This document shows, piece after piece, positions 1-11,000 of a DNA stretch of 12,432 nucleotides. A program made the translations under genes and the position numbers. The stretch is from Sulfurivirga sp964427185 (lineage in GTDB: Bacteria > Pseudomonadota > Gammaproteobacteria > Thiomicrospirales > Thiomicrospiraceae), in assembly GCA_964427185.1 (NCBI GenBank), contig CAYRSN010000035.1, positions 1 to 12,432 on the forward strand. Reading direction: 5' to 3'. The notes under the pieces were generated by a model. It saw nothing but the letters and a program-made list of their open reading frames with translations. It was not told where the DNA came from and did no database searches. The stretch's first letter is position 1. Each line of letters starts with the position of its first letter.

Positions 1-122
1 AAGCACAGGAAGCGCTGCGACACATGGCGGACTTGCTGCGACACATGGCGGACTTTCTGCAGGATGCCTCCAGCCTATTTGTCCGACTGAGTGGGAGCAC
101 GCCTGATGCATATCACCTCTGA
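1..122 (+). CDS. Probable HEPN (HI0074-like) protein, 3' end only
   Basis: An open frame enters from the left edge (first full codon at position 3) and stops at the TGA at 120-122, giving 39 C-terminal residues starting AQEALRHMADLL and ending PDAYHL. The residues are helical and amphipathic, as expected for the last helix of the nucleotidyltransferase substrate-binding (HEPN, HI0074/HepT-like) family. That family is normally encoded directly beside an HI0073-type nucleotidyltransferase, as here: the next gene starts inside this one with a 17-bp overlap. The diagnostic HEPN RX4-6H motif would lie outside the window, so the assignment rests mainly on context. The segment contains an exact 21-bp tandem duplication that repeats seven residues. 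Confidence 0.5.
   Translation, partial: AQEALRHMADLLRHMADFLQDASSLFVRLSGSTPDAYHL
14..55 (+). repeat. Exact 21-bp tandem duplication (two copies)
   Basis: Positions 14-34 and 35-55 are identical and directly adjacent. In the coding frame each copy adds one heptad (LRHMADL, then LRHMADF), so the duplication keeps both reading frame and helical phase. Confidence 0.9.
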
Positions 123-396
123 ACATCTCCTACTGCTGAAACAGATTCTTTCTACCTACCTGCCAAATACTGAGATCTGGGCTTTCGGCTCCCGAGTCTA
201 CGGCCAACCCACACTCACATCGGATCTGGATCTAGTCGCCTTTACACAGGATGACAATGCGCTCTTTCTGGCGCGGGAAGCTCTGGAGGAAAGCAACCTT
301 CCCTTTCGGGTCGATCTATTGCAATGGTCAAACCTGCCGGAAAACATGCGGCAACAGATCGCTCGACAGCATGAAATTCTGCTATCACAGCAATAA
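106..396 (+). CDS. HI0073-type minimal nucleotidyltransferase (MNT; antitoxin-like)
   Basis: This 96-residue protein is a minimal nucleotidyltransferase of the DNA polymerase beta superfamily. It has the signature GSX10DXD, running from AFGSRVYG to SDLDL, and a third acidic residue in FRVDLLQW, which supplies the metal-binding acidic triad. It closely resembles H. influenzae HI0073 in length and in the GSRV, SDLDL and RVDLLDW-like blocks. In characterised HEPN/MNT pairs the MNT protein neutralises the HEPN RNase, in some cases by adding AMP to it. The ATG at 106 is chosen over a GTG at 91 because GGGAG at 93-97 sits 8 nt upstream as a ribosome-binding site. The start overlaps the end of the upstream probable HEPN gene, implying translational coupling. 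Toxin-antitoxin function is inferred from family and arrangement. Confidence 0.85.
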   Translation: MHITSEHLLLLKQILSTYLPNTEIWAFGSRVYGQPTLTSDLDLVAFTQDDNALFLAREALEESNLPFRVDLLQWSNLPENMRQQIARQHEILLSQQ

Positions 397-461
397 AATT
401 TCCTACCCTTTGTCATATAGATTTGATTATGTATGTATACAATTGTCAGGTTATCAGATGA

Positions 462-671
462 GCACACCATGTTGAAGTGACAAATCTGTCCAACTGAGAG
501 GGTCTACTTCAGCTGTTAAACCGCTATGTTTACCTTTATAATCACCATATCCCACAGCGAGCACTGAAGGGACGAAGACCTGTGGAAATGCTACAACACT
601 GGTTAGAGAAAAAACCGGAGTGCTTTGTTGTGAATGAAATTAATCTTGCGGAACCTGACAATTACCAATGA
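462..671 (+). pseudogene. Remnant of IS481-like transposase, C-terminal end only
   Basis: Reading in frame up to the TGA at 669-671, codons 501-668 encode LLQLLNRYVYLYNHHIPQ, then RALKGRRPVEMLQHWLEKKP, then ECFVVNEINLAEPDNYQ. The blocks YxxLYNHxxPQxAL, the P-x-x-x-L-x-x-W helix and the KKPExF tail are characteristic of the C-terminus of IS481-type DDE integrase-core transposases. An in-frame TGA at 495-497 interrupts the frame, and another at 459-461 precedes the recognisable part. The catalytic DDE core is absent. The natural C-terminal end appears complete, and its stop codon overlaps the ATG of the malic enzyme gene. No terminal inverted repeat is visible on either side. Positions 397-461 just upstream are AT-rich and hold nothing I recognise. 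Confidence 0.75.
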
Positions 672-1885
672 CTGACTTAAAACAACGTGCTCTTGAGTAT
701 CACAAATCACCCCGTCCCGGGAAAATCGAAATCGCTCTGACCAAACCCTGCGCCACCCAGGAAGACCTGAGTCTGGCCTACAGCCCAGGCGTGGCTCAGC
801 CGGTGCTGGAAATCGAGCGTGACCCTGTCAGCGCCTATGACTACACCAACAAGGGCAACCTGGTAGGTGTCATTTCCAACGGCTCGGCCATTCTGGGGCT
901 GGGCAATCGTGGCGCACTGGCCTCCAAGCCAGTAATGGAAGGCAAAGCCATGCTATTCAAGCAGTTCGCCAAGGTGGATGCTTTTGATATTGAGCTAAAT
1001 GCTGATACGGTGGAAGAAATGGTGGAGGCCATTGCCCGTATCGCCCCCACCTTCGGCGGCATCAATCTGGAAGACATCAAGGCGCCTGAATGCTTTGAGG
1101 TGGAGCGCCAGCTGCAGGAAAAGCTGGATATTCCCGTCTTCCACGATGACCAGCACGGCACAGCCATTATTGCCGCCGCCGGTCTGCTTAATGCTTTAGA
1201 GATCCAAGGCAAACACCTGCCTGAAGCGCGCATTGTGTGTGTAGGAGCTGGTGCTGCCGGCATTGCCTCCATGCGTCTGCTCAAAGCCCTGGGTGCCAAG
1301 GCGGAAAACCTTGTGCTGGTAGACTCCAAAGGCGTGGTGCATACAGGCCGAGATGACCTGAACGAATATAAGCGCGAGTTCGCCCTGGATACCCCCCTGC
1401 GCACCCTGGAAGATGCCCTTAAGGGCGCGGACGTATTCTTCGGCCTCTCCAGCAAAGACCTACTCAAACCCGAATGGCTCAAGACCATGGCCGACCGTCC
1501 CGTTGTCTTTGCCATGGCCAATCCGGATCCGGAAATCCGTCCTGAGCTGGCTAAAGCCGTACGGGATGATGTCATTATCGCCACCGGCCGCTCTGACTAT
1601 CCTAACCAGGTGAATAATGTGCTAGGCTTTCCGTTTATTTTCCGCGGCGCACTGGATGCCCGTGCCAGCAAGATCAATCTGGAGATGAAAATCGCCTGTG
1701 TGGAAGCGCTGCGCCAGCTGGCCAAAGAACCGGTGCCGCAAGCAGTGCTGGATGCCTATGGACTGGAAAGCCTGGAATTCGGATCAGGCTATATCATCCC
1801 CAAACCCACTGACCCACGTCTGATCAAGGTGGTGCCCAAAGCCATTTACGATGCCGCCGTGCGCACCGGCGTGGCAAGAGTGTGA
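668..1885 (+). CDS. maeB: Single-domain malic enzyme (malate to pyruvate)
   Basis: This 405-residue cytoplasmic enzyme oxidatively decarboxylates malate to pyruvate and CO2, normally with NADP in the MaeB group, supplying NADPH and linking the TCA cycle to pyruvate. Visible motifs are AYSPGVA with catalytic Tyr38, KPVMEGK with catalytic Lys93, LEDIKAPE (Glu135, Asp136) and FHDDQHGT (Asp161) for the divalent metal and substrate, and the nucleotide-binding GAGAAG loop at 193-198 followed by LVDSKG. The C-terminus carries the conserved TGRSDYPNQVNNVL and PFIFRGALD blocks. E. coli MaeB is about 760 residues with a phosphotransacetylase-like C-terminal domain; that domain is missing here, as in many short bacterial malic enzymes. 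The start fits family alignment, but no good ribosome-binding site precedes it; the upstream DNA is the transposase remnant. Cofactor preference is not proven by sequence. Confidence 0.93.
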   Translation: MTDLKQRALEYHKSPRPGKIEIALTKPCATQEDLSLAYSPGVAQPVLEIERDPVSAYDYTNKGNLVGVISNGSAILGLGNRGALASKPVMEGKAMLFKQFAKVDAFDIELNADTVEEMVEAIARIAPTFGGINLEDIKAPECFEVERQLQEKLDIPVFHDDQHGTAIIAAAGLLNALEIQGKHLPEARIVCVGAGAAGIASMRLLKALGAKAENLVLVDSKGVVHTGRDDLNEYKREFALDTPLRTLEDALKGADVFFGLSSKDLLKPEWLKTMADRPVVFAMANPDPEIRPELAKAVRDDVIIATGRSDYPNQVNNVLGFPFIFRGALDARASKINLEMKIACVEALRQLAKEPVPQAVLDAYGLESLEFGSGYIIPKPTDPRLIKVVPKAIYDAAVRTGVARV

Positions 1886-1891
1886 AGCGCG

Positions 1892-2436
1892 CTAATCCAG
1901 CGTGCTGAATACCTGTGCAAAATTCAGCATCAAAGGACAGGGCAGATCATCAAATGTGAAAGTTTCCATGGACACATCCCCCACTTTGGTATAACGATCT
2001 GCTCTGATACGATAGATTTTGGCACGGCGGTCATGGGGGTATACCAGCACACAATAAGGCACCTTCTCCTGCTCATAGAGCATAAATTAATACGCTCATC
2101 CTTACGGATGCTGGAAGGAGACACCACCTCAATAATCAGCTCAGGGGTCTGTGCCACATAGGCACCGCTAACCGGTTTGCACACCACCAGCACGTCGGGG
2201 CGCACTACGGTTTCTTCCTCCACTTTATAATCCACCCCACCCAGTACACGGCATGTAAAACGCTCTTCCAGCTGATTACCCAATTGACGAATAATTTCAC
2301 TGGCCAGCGACTGGTGCTCCACACTGGGCACAGGGCTCATGGCCACCGGTACCCCAGCGATTAGCTCCCAGTCGCCTTTCCATTTGGCATAGTCATCATA
2401 GGTGTAATGCAAATCATCCAGTGTTAGCGTATTCAT
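1892..2436 (-). CDS. Uma2-family (DUF820) nuclease-fold protein, frameshifted
   Basis: This gene encodes a Uma2-family protein with a PD-(D/E)XK restriction-endonuclease-like fold; the cellular role of the family is unknown. The first part reads HYTYDDYAKWKGDWELI, then PVAMSPVPSVEHQ, with acidic residues Asp81 (VVRPDVLVV) and Glu103 (ELIIEVVSPSS) matching the family's predicted active site. After about residue 117 the frame is lost. The proper continuation (MLYEQEKVPYCVLVYPHDRR and onward to FAQVFSTLD) lies in the next frame, ending at the TAG at 1892-1894. Adding one A to the AAA run at 2084-2086 restores a 181-residue protein of normal length. The ATG at 2434-2436 is chosen because an AGGAGG site lies just upstream. 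The stop is 6 bp from the convergent malic enzyme stop, and no terminator lies between them. It is a paralogue of the Uma2 gene at 6271-6813. Confidence 0.82.
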
Positions 2437-2527
2437 AAATACCTCCTCCACCCATACTACCGAAATCTATCTGCTCCATCGAGAAGCGGTAAAATGGTGC
2501 GTTCTTATTAACCACGAGAAACCTGCC
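2437..2527. promoter_or_regulatory. Divergent intergenic region between Uma2 (-) and metH (+)
   Basis: This 91-bp gap must hold the promoters for both flanking genes unless metH is read from further upstream. A TAAAAT hexamer at 2490-2495 could be a -10 element for metH, but I see no matching -35. No riboswitch-like folding or regulator operator is recognisable. Confidence 0.35.
2442..2447 (-). promoter_or_regulatory. Shine-Dalgarno site for the frameshifted Uma2 gene
   Basis: AGGAGG on the minus strand lies 5 nt upstream of the ATG at 2434-2436. It supports that start over an in-frame ATG 15 nt further upstream, which the site would not serve. Confidence 0.7.
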
Positions 2528-6232
<3,705 letters not shown>

Positions 6233-6270
6233 TGATAGCTATAATAATCTGAAATCACTGGACAAATACC

Positions 6271-6813
6271 ATGCCGACACTGCCACGCATCCACTACACT
6301 GTCAAAGACTACGAGCAATGGCAGGGCGACTGGGAGTTGATCGAGGGCATGCCGGTGGCCATGTCACCTGCGCCCGTTTTAACCCATCAGCGCGTCAATT
6401 TCCTGATTATGATGGCGCTAGAAGAAAGCCTGAAGGACTGCGATCAGTGCCGTGTTATCCCTGAAGCCGAATGGCGGCTGGATCATGACACCGCTCTACG
6501 GCCGGATGGCGTAGTCATCTGCTATAAGCCCGAATGCTACCTGACCCGCGCACCCGAAATCGTCGTCGAGGTGCTCTCCCCCTCCACCGCCGAACTGGAC
6601 GAGCACTACAAATTTGAGCGCTACGCCATCGAAGGCGTGCGCCACTATCTGCTGGTAGATCCGGATACCCTGCGAGTGCGCCATTTTATCCGCAATGATC
6701 AAGGGCGTTTTATCATCCAAAACGACCTGGAAAAAACCGGTCAGCTTGATCTGTCCCTTTCCACTGGCTGCACCGCTAACATCGACTTTGACCGGGTTTT
6801 CGACAATCTGTAA
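6271..6813 (+). CDS. Uma2-family (DUF820) nuclease-fold protein, intact
   Basis: This 180-residue protein belongs to the Uma2 family (PD-(D/E)XK-like fold, function unknown). It begins with the family's N-terminal block HYTVKDYEQWQGDWELIEG, followed by PVAMSPAP and HQ. Likely active-site acids are Asp79 (LRPDGVVI) and Glu100 (EIVVEVLSPST), with HYKFERYAIEGVRHYLLVDP following as in other members. It starts 38 bp after metH on the same strand and could be co-transcribed, although no strong ribosome-binding site is visible before the ATG. It shares the HYT..DY..W.GDWELI.G.PVAMSP.P...HQ pattern with the broken gene at 1892-2436, so the two are paralogues bracketing metH. The function is not inferable; DNA cleavage has not been established for most members. 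Confidence 0.88.
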   Translation: MPTLPRIHYTVKDYEQWQGDWELIEGMPVAMSPAPVLTHQRVNFLIMMALEESLKDCDQCRVIPEAEWRLDHDTALRPDGVVICYKPECYLTRAPEIVVEVLSPSTAELDEHYKFERYAIEGVRHYLLVDPDTLRVRHFIRNDQGRFIIQNDLEKTGQLDLSLSTGCTANIDFDRVFDNL

Positions 6814-6839
6814 ACAAAACGCCCGCTTTCGCGAGCGTT
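6811..6839 (-). terminator. Rho-independent terminator of the coiled-coil protein gene
   Basis: The arms at 6818-6826 and 6831-6839 form a 9-bp stem with one C-A mismatch around a TTTC loop. On the minus strand the hairpin is followed by TTTTGTTT. It lies 25 bp beyond the stop codon at 6864. On the plus strand no T-run follows, so it would not efficiently end the converging Uma2 transcript. Confidence 0.75.
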
Positions 6840-6863
6840 GACAACCTCCAAAGCCAAACCAGA

Positions 6864-7613
6864 TCAAAAACCGCGCAGCTGCTGCATCTGCTCCTGCGTT
6901 TCCTGCTGCTGCGCTTTCATCTCCTGCATCTGCTGTTGTGCTTCACGTTGCTCCATCATGGCTTCACGGCTTTGCTGCATGGCCTCCAGTTGAGCGCGGG
7001 TGTCCACCGGTGGCAATTCCAGCCTGGCCAGGGTGCGATTGCTGGTGTCATGCACGCGGGCGATATTTTCGTTCTGAATACGCTGGGTTTCCAGAATTCG
7101 ATCTGCCATCTCGCCAATCCGGTCAGCCATAATGCCGATCTGCTCCTCCGTAAAGAGAATGCGGTCTGCCATTACCCCGATATCGTCTGACAGGCGCAGC
7201 ATAGCGTGGATCATGGTCTGCAGAGTATTGCGGTATTCACCGGCGGCATCATCCTCCACCTTTTCCGCCAGTTGCTCAATGCCTTGTGACAACTCAACCG
7301 CCACCTGAGACAGGCGCACGCTATCGTCCAGCAGCTTGCCGTATTCTGGCTGATTGACCACCTCAGTGGACAGCTTAGCTTCCAGGGCCAGTTGATTAAC
7401 CCGCTTTTCATAAGCCTGCACTTTTTCAGCCAGCTGATTCAACTCCGCAGCGGTGAGTTCTTCCTGGGTTTTGGTGGCCAGGGTATGTTGCAGCGCACTG
7501 CCGTCTTCAATCAACTGCACGATGGCACGGTCAATGGCCTCCACCGAGTCCAGCGCCCAGGCAGGCAGTGCCAGTGTCAGTAGTAAAAGTAAATGAGCAA
7601 TGTATTTGATCAT
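6864..7613 (-). CDS. Secreted coiled-coil protein of unknown function with MADRI repeats
   Basis: I do not recognise this 249-residue protein. It begins with a signal peptide: Lys3, a leucine-rich core, and a probable signal peptidase I site after AWA at residue 20, so it is predicted to be periplasmic or exported. The rest appears almost entirely helical with heptad-like spacing. A central block repeats IGVMADRI (145-152), IGIMADRI (159-166) and GEMADRI (167-173), a 14- then 7-residue period. The last 40 residues are very rich in Gln, Met and Glu. There are no cysteines and no enzymatic motif. The ATG is supported by AGAGGA at 7621-7626, 7 nt upstream. Terminators on both sides make it a single-gene unit, separate from the metal-efflux operon. 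A structural or scaffold-like envelope role is only a guess. Confidence 0.8.
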   Translation of the reverse strand: MIKYIAHLLLLLTLALPAWALDSVEAIDRAIVQLIEDGSALQHTLATKTQEELTAAELNQLAEKVQAYEKRVNQLALEAKLSTEVVNQPEYGKLLDDSVRLSQVAVELSQGIEQLAEKVEDDAAGEYRNTLQTMIHAMLRLSDDIGVMADRILFTEEQIGIMADRIGEMADRILETQRIQNENIARVHDTSNRTLARLELPPVDTRAQLEAMQQSREAMMEQREAQQQMQEMKAQQQETQEQMQQLRGF

Positions 7614-7647
7614 GGTGATGTCCTCTTACGGGATGAATTTAAGGTGT

Positions 7648-7661
7648 TCATGAACTCATGA
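7648..7661. repeat. Twin TCATGA palindromes upstream of the coiled-coil gene
   Basis: Two copies of the self-complementary hexamer TCATGA are separated by AC, 35 bp before the start codon of the minus-strand gene at 7613. The position would suit an operator, but the element is short and may be chance. Positions 7662-7695 are AT-rich, with a possible TAAAAT -10 element on the minus strand and no clear -35. Confidence 0.3.
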
Positions 7662-7695
7662 TGTGCAATTTTTTTCATTTTAAAGTGGTTATGAT

Positions 7696-7717
7696 AAAAA
7701 ACCCGGAAAATCCGGGT
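7696..7717 (-). terminator. Rho-independent terminator of the metal-efflux operon
   Basis: A perfect 7-bp stem (ACCCGGA pairing with TCCGGGT, loop AAA) at 7701-7717 is followed on the minus strand by a run of six T. It lies 57 bp past the stop of the DUF3240 gene and ends the efflux operon, insulating the next minus-strand gene. Confidence 0.85.
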
Positions 7718-7774
7718 GAAAATAGGCTTTTTCGCCGTACAAAAAATTCGATTTTGAAAAAAGAGGAGAGACCC

Positions 7775-8083
7775 TTACCCCAATACTCCATGATGTATGA
7801 TCGGCAGCACACGGTAGAAGATATTAAGGGTAGGCAGCGCATTTTGAAGGTCAGACAGTAGCGGCTCTATCTCCTCTGCGCTCACCTCTACTTCAAACTT
7901 TACTTTACGCTGTGCACCCGCTACCTTTTCCATAGCATTCAGATGCTCATGGGGCTGGCCAAGGCCTTCTGCCCGGAGCATAGTAAAAAATGGCATTTCA
8001 GGTTGCGCCAGCAAAAAATCTACTACCTGAGTATATTGCGCCTCAGGCACAATCAATTGGAGCAGTTGATCCTGGTTGTTCAT
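7775..8083 (-). CDS. DUF3240 family protein of the metal-efflux operon
   Basis: This small cytoplasmic protein (102 residues, no signal peptide) matches the DUF3240 family, which typically follows CzcA/CusA-type RND pump genes. Family-like features are the hydrophobic first strand LLQLIVPEAQ, the EGLGQPHEHLNAMEKVAGAQRKVKFEV region with His45 and His47, and the C-terminal YRVLPIIHHG with His97-His98. The length and apparent beta-alpha-beta pattern suggest a PII-like or ferredoxin-like fold. Regulation or metal sensing for the pump is conceivable but unproven. Its ATG overlaps the pump gene's TGA by 4 bp (ATGA), and a strong AAGGAGG site lies inside the end of the pump gene, so translation is tied to the pump. 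Confidence 0.85.
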   Translation of the reverse strand: MNNQDQLLQLIVPEAQYTQVVDFLLAQPEMPFFTMLRAEGLGQPHEHLNAMEKVAGAQRKVKFEVEVSAEEIEPLLSDLQNALPTLNIFYRVLPIIHHGVLG

Positions 8084-11000
8084 ACCTGCACCTCCTTATG
8101 CGCTTTCTTAAAGCGGGCAATATAACGATAGACAATTGGCAAAATCAGCAAAGTCAATGCCGTTGAGGTAAATAACCCGCCGATGACCACAATGGCTAAT
8201 GGGCGCTGAATTTCCGAGCCAGGGCCGGTGGCCAGTGCCAGCGGAATCAGCCCCAACATGGCAATAGAGGCGGTCATCAATACTGGACGCAGGCGGCGTT
8301 TGGCACCTTCGATCACCACCTGCTCAACAGGCATCCCCCGCGCACGCAGCTGGTTAAAGTAGGTCACCATCACCACCCCGTTGAGCACGGCAATGCCCAA
8401 AAGAGCGATAAAGCCTACAGAAGCCGGTACGGAGAGATACTCGCCGGTCACCCACAGCGCTACAATGCCACCGATCATGGCCAAAGGCACATTCAACATG
8501 ATCAGCAGGCTTTCTGCCACGGATTTGAAAGTCGCAAACAGAATGATAAAAATCATCCCCAGCGCAATAGGCACCACAATACTCAAGCGTTCAGCCGCCC
8601 GCTGCTGGTTTTCAAAGGTGCCGCCCCATTCTAAATAATAGCCCGTAGGCAACTTCAACGATTGTGCAGTTTTCTGCTTGGCTTCTTCTACAAAGCCCAC
8701 CAGATCACGCCCTTCGATATAGGCGATTACCGTTGAGTAGCGTTTACCCATTTCACGCTCTACGCGCACAGGACCATCCACGTGCTCAACTTTAACAACT
8801 TCTCGCAATAAAATGCGTTCGCCAGTATCCAGCACCAGCTCCATATTCAGAAAGTCCTGTTCAGCACGGCCTATCTGCGCTTCACCTTTGATCAGTAGCG
8901 GAATACGTCGTATATCCTGATAAATAACCCCCAACGGCAAGCCTTCCAGTTGCGCACGGAGCAGATCTTCCAGCATATCCACATCCAACCCCAAACGACC
9001 TGCTTTCATGCGATCTACCGTCAGCTTCAGATAACGGGAACCTTCATTGACAGGTGTATAGACATTCGCTGCACCGTCAATGTTTTTAAGCAGTGCTACC
9101 AACTGCTTGGCGGTGTCATTAAGTTTTTCCGGATCATCACCAAATACCTTCACCGCCAAATCCCCACGGGCACCCGTGAGCATCTCATCCACCCGCATCT
9201 GAATGGGCTGGGTAAAGGCATAGTTCACCCCAGGGAAATAGGTGTCCATGACTTTCTGAATTTCTGCAACCAGTTCAGCTTTAGTCTGCATGCGCCATTC
9301 AGATTTTGGTTTCAGCACCAAAAAGCTGTCAGTATCGTTCAGACTCATGGGATCAAGTCCAATCTCGTCAGCCCCCACACGCGCGACCATGCTTTTTACC
9401 TCCGGCACATACGCCAGAATCGCCGCCTGAATACGCTTATCCAGTGCCATGGAAGCTTCCAGGCTAATAGACGGTGCCTTTTCGATCTGCAGCACAATGG
9501 TGCCTTCATCCATCTGCGGCATAAAGCTCTTGCCCACTTGGGTAAAGATCAAGCCCGCCCCTACCAGTGCCAGCAACGCACCGCCAATCACAGCCTTGGG
9601 ATGCGCCAATGCCTTTTTCAGAACTGGCTCATAACCTTTCAGCAGTTTACGAATCAGCCACGGCTCCTCGTGGGAAACCTTTTTCACCAGTAGAGCGGTC
9701 AATGCCGGAATCACCGTCAATGAAAGTACCACCGCTGAAGCCAGTGCAAACACGATAGTCAAGGCCACCGGCGAGAAGAGCTTGCCTTCCAACCCTTCCA
9801 GCGTCAAAAGCGGCAGAAAAACAATCATGATAATGCCGATACCAGAGATGACCGGCATGGCCACTTCACTGACTGCACGGTAGATAATATGCAGCGTCGG
9901 CAGCTTGGCACGGGTTTTTTCCATATGGGTGACAATATTTTCTACCACCACAACTGCCGCATCCACCAGCATGCCGATGGCGATCACCAGCCCGCCCAGA
10001 GACATGAGGTTGGCACTCATGCCATAGGTGCGCATCAGCATGAAAGTCACCAAAATCGCCAGCGGAAGAATCACCGCCACTGCTACCGCAGCACGCAAAT
10101 TCCCCAAAAATACCAGCAGCAACGCCAGCACCAGCACAATTGCTTCAATCAATGCCTTGCTCACTGTCCAGGTCGCTTTGTTCACCAGATCAGAGCGGTC
10201 ATAGAAGATATTGATGCTAATCCCCTCAGGCAATCCATTTTTCAGCTGCGCCAGCTTTTCTTTGACACCGGCAACGACTTCACGGGCATTGGCTCCCCGC
10301 ATCCCAATCACCAGCCCCTGCACCGCCTCAGCCTTGCCGTCTTTAGTGACACCGCCGTAACGGGTCAAATGATCAATGGTAACAGTGGCCACATCCCCCA
10401 CAGTCACCGGTATGCCTTCTGATACTTTCACAACCGTTGCGGCAATATCCTCAAGACTGGTGTAGTTGCCCTGAGTACGCACCAACAACACCTCCTCACC
10501 CAGTGTCAGGCGTCCCGCGCCGTCATTGCGGTTATTGTGCATCAGCGCGGTGCGCAGCATGTCAAATGTCACGCCCATAGCTGCCATTTTTGCCATATCT
10601 GGCTTCACCGTATACACGCGCACATAGCCGCCCAGCGCGTTCACATCCGCCACCCCAGGCACGGCGCGCAAAGCAGGACGGATCACCCAGTCCAACAAAT
10701 CCCGCTTTTCCATAAGTGTCATGGTGTCACCTTCAATGGTGAACATGAGCATATCCCCTAGCGGGGTGGCAATCGGTGCCATCCCACCGGTGACACCCGC
10801 CGGCAGTTCTACACCGCCCAGCCGTTCGGCCACTTGCTGACGTGCCCAATAAATATCCACGCCGTCTTCAAACTCCAGCGTAATATCAGCAATGCCGTAT
10901 TTTCCCATGGAGCGCATTAACGTCTGCCCTGGTATCCCCAGAAGCTCCATCTCCAATGGCGCAATTACCCGGTCTTCCACTTCAGAGGGTGTCATCCCCG

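Noticed and set aside
91..105. GTG at 91 as start of the nucleotidyltransferase
   Set aside because: GGGAG at 93-97 is well spaced for the ATG at 106, and family members begin close to that point.
841..1584. A 247-codon open frame antisense to the malic enzyme gene
   Set aside because: It lies wholly inside an unambiguous malic enzyme gene and its Ser/Arg/Ala-rich translation matches nothing; it reflects the codon bias of the real gene.
1886..1893. AGCGCGCT palindrome between the converging maeB and Uma2 stops as a terminator
   Set aside because: Only an 8-bp self-complementary sequence with no loop and no T run; it cannot form a standard terminator hairpin.
2437..2527. Cobalamin or S-adenosylhomocysteine riboswitch before metH
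   Set aside because: The gap is only 91 bp, no B12-box-like conserved element is visible, and no attenuator hairpin with a T run is present.
6240..6245. TATAAT as a -10 element for the second Uma2 gene
   Set aside because: The hexamer is perfect, but the sequence 17 bp upstream (GGATTA) is not a credible -35, so the promoter is unsupported.
8950..9693. A 247-codon plus-strand frame opposite the RND pump
   Set aside because: The pump reading is continuous and conserved here; the opposite product is His/Gln-rich, typical of an antisense shadow.
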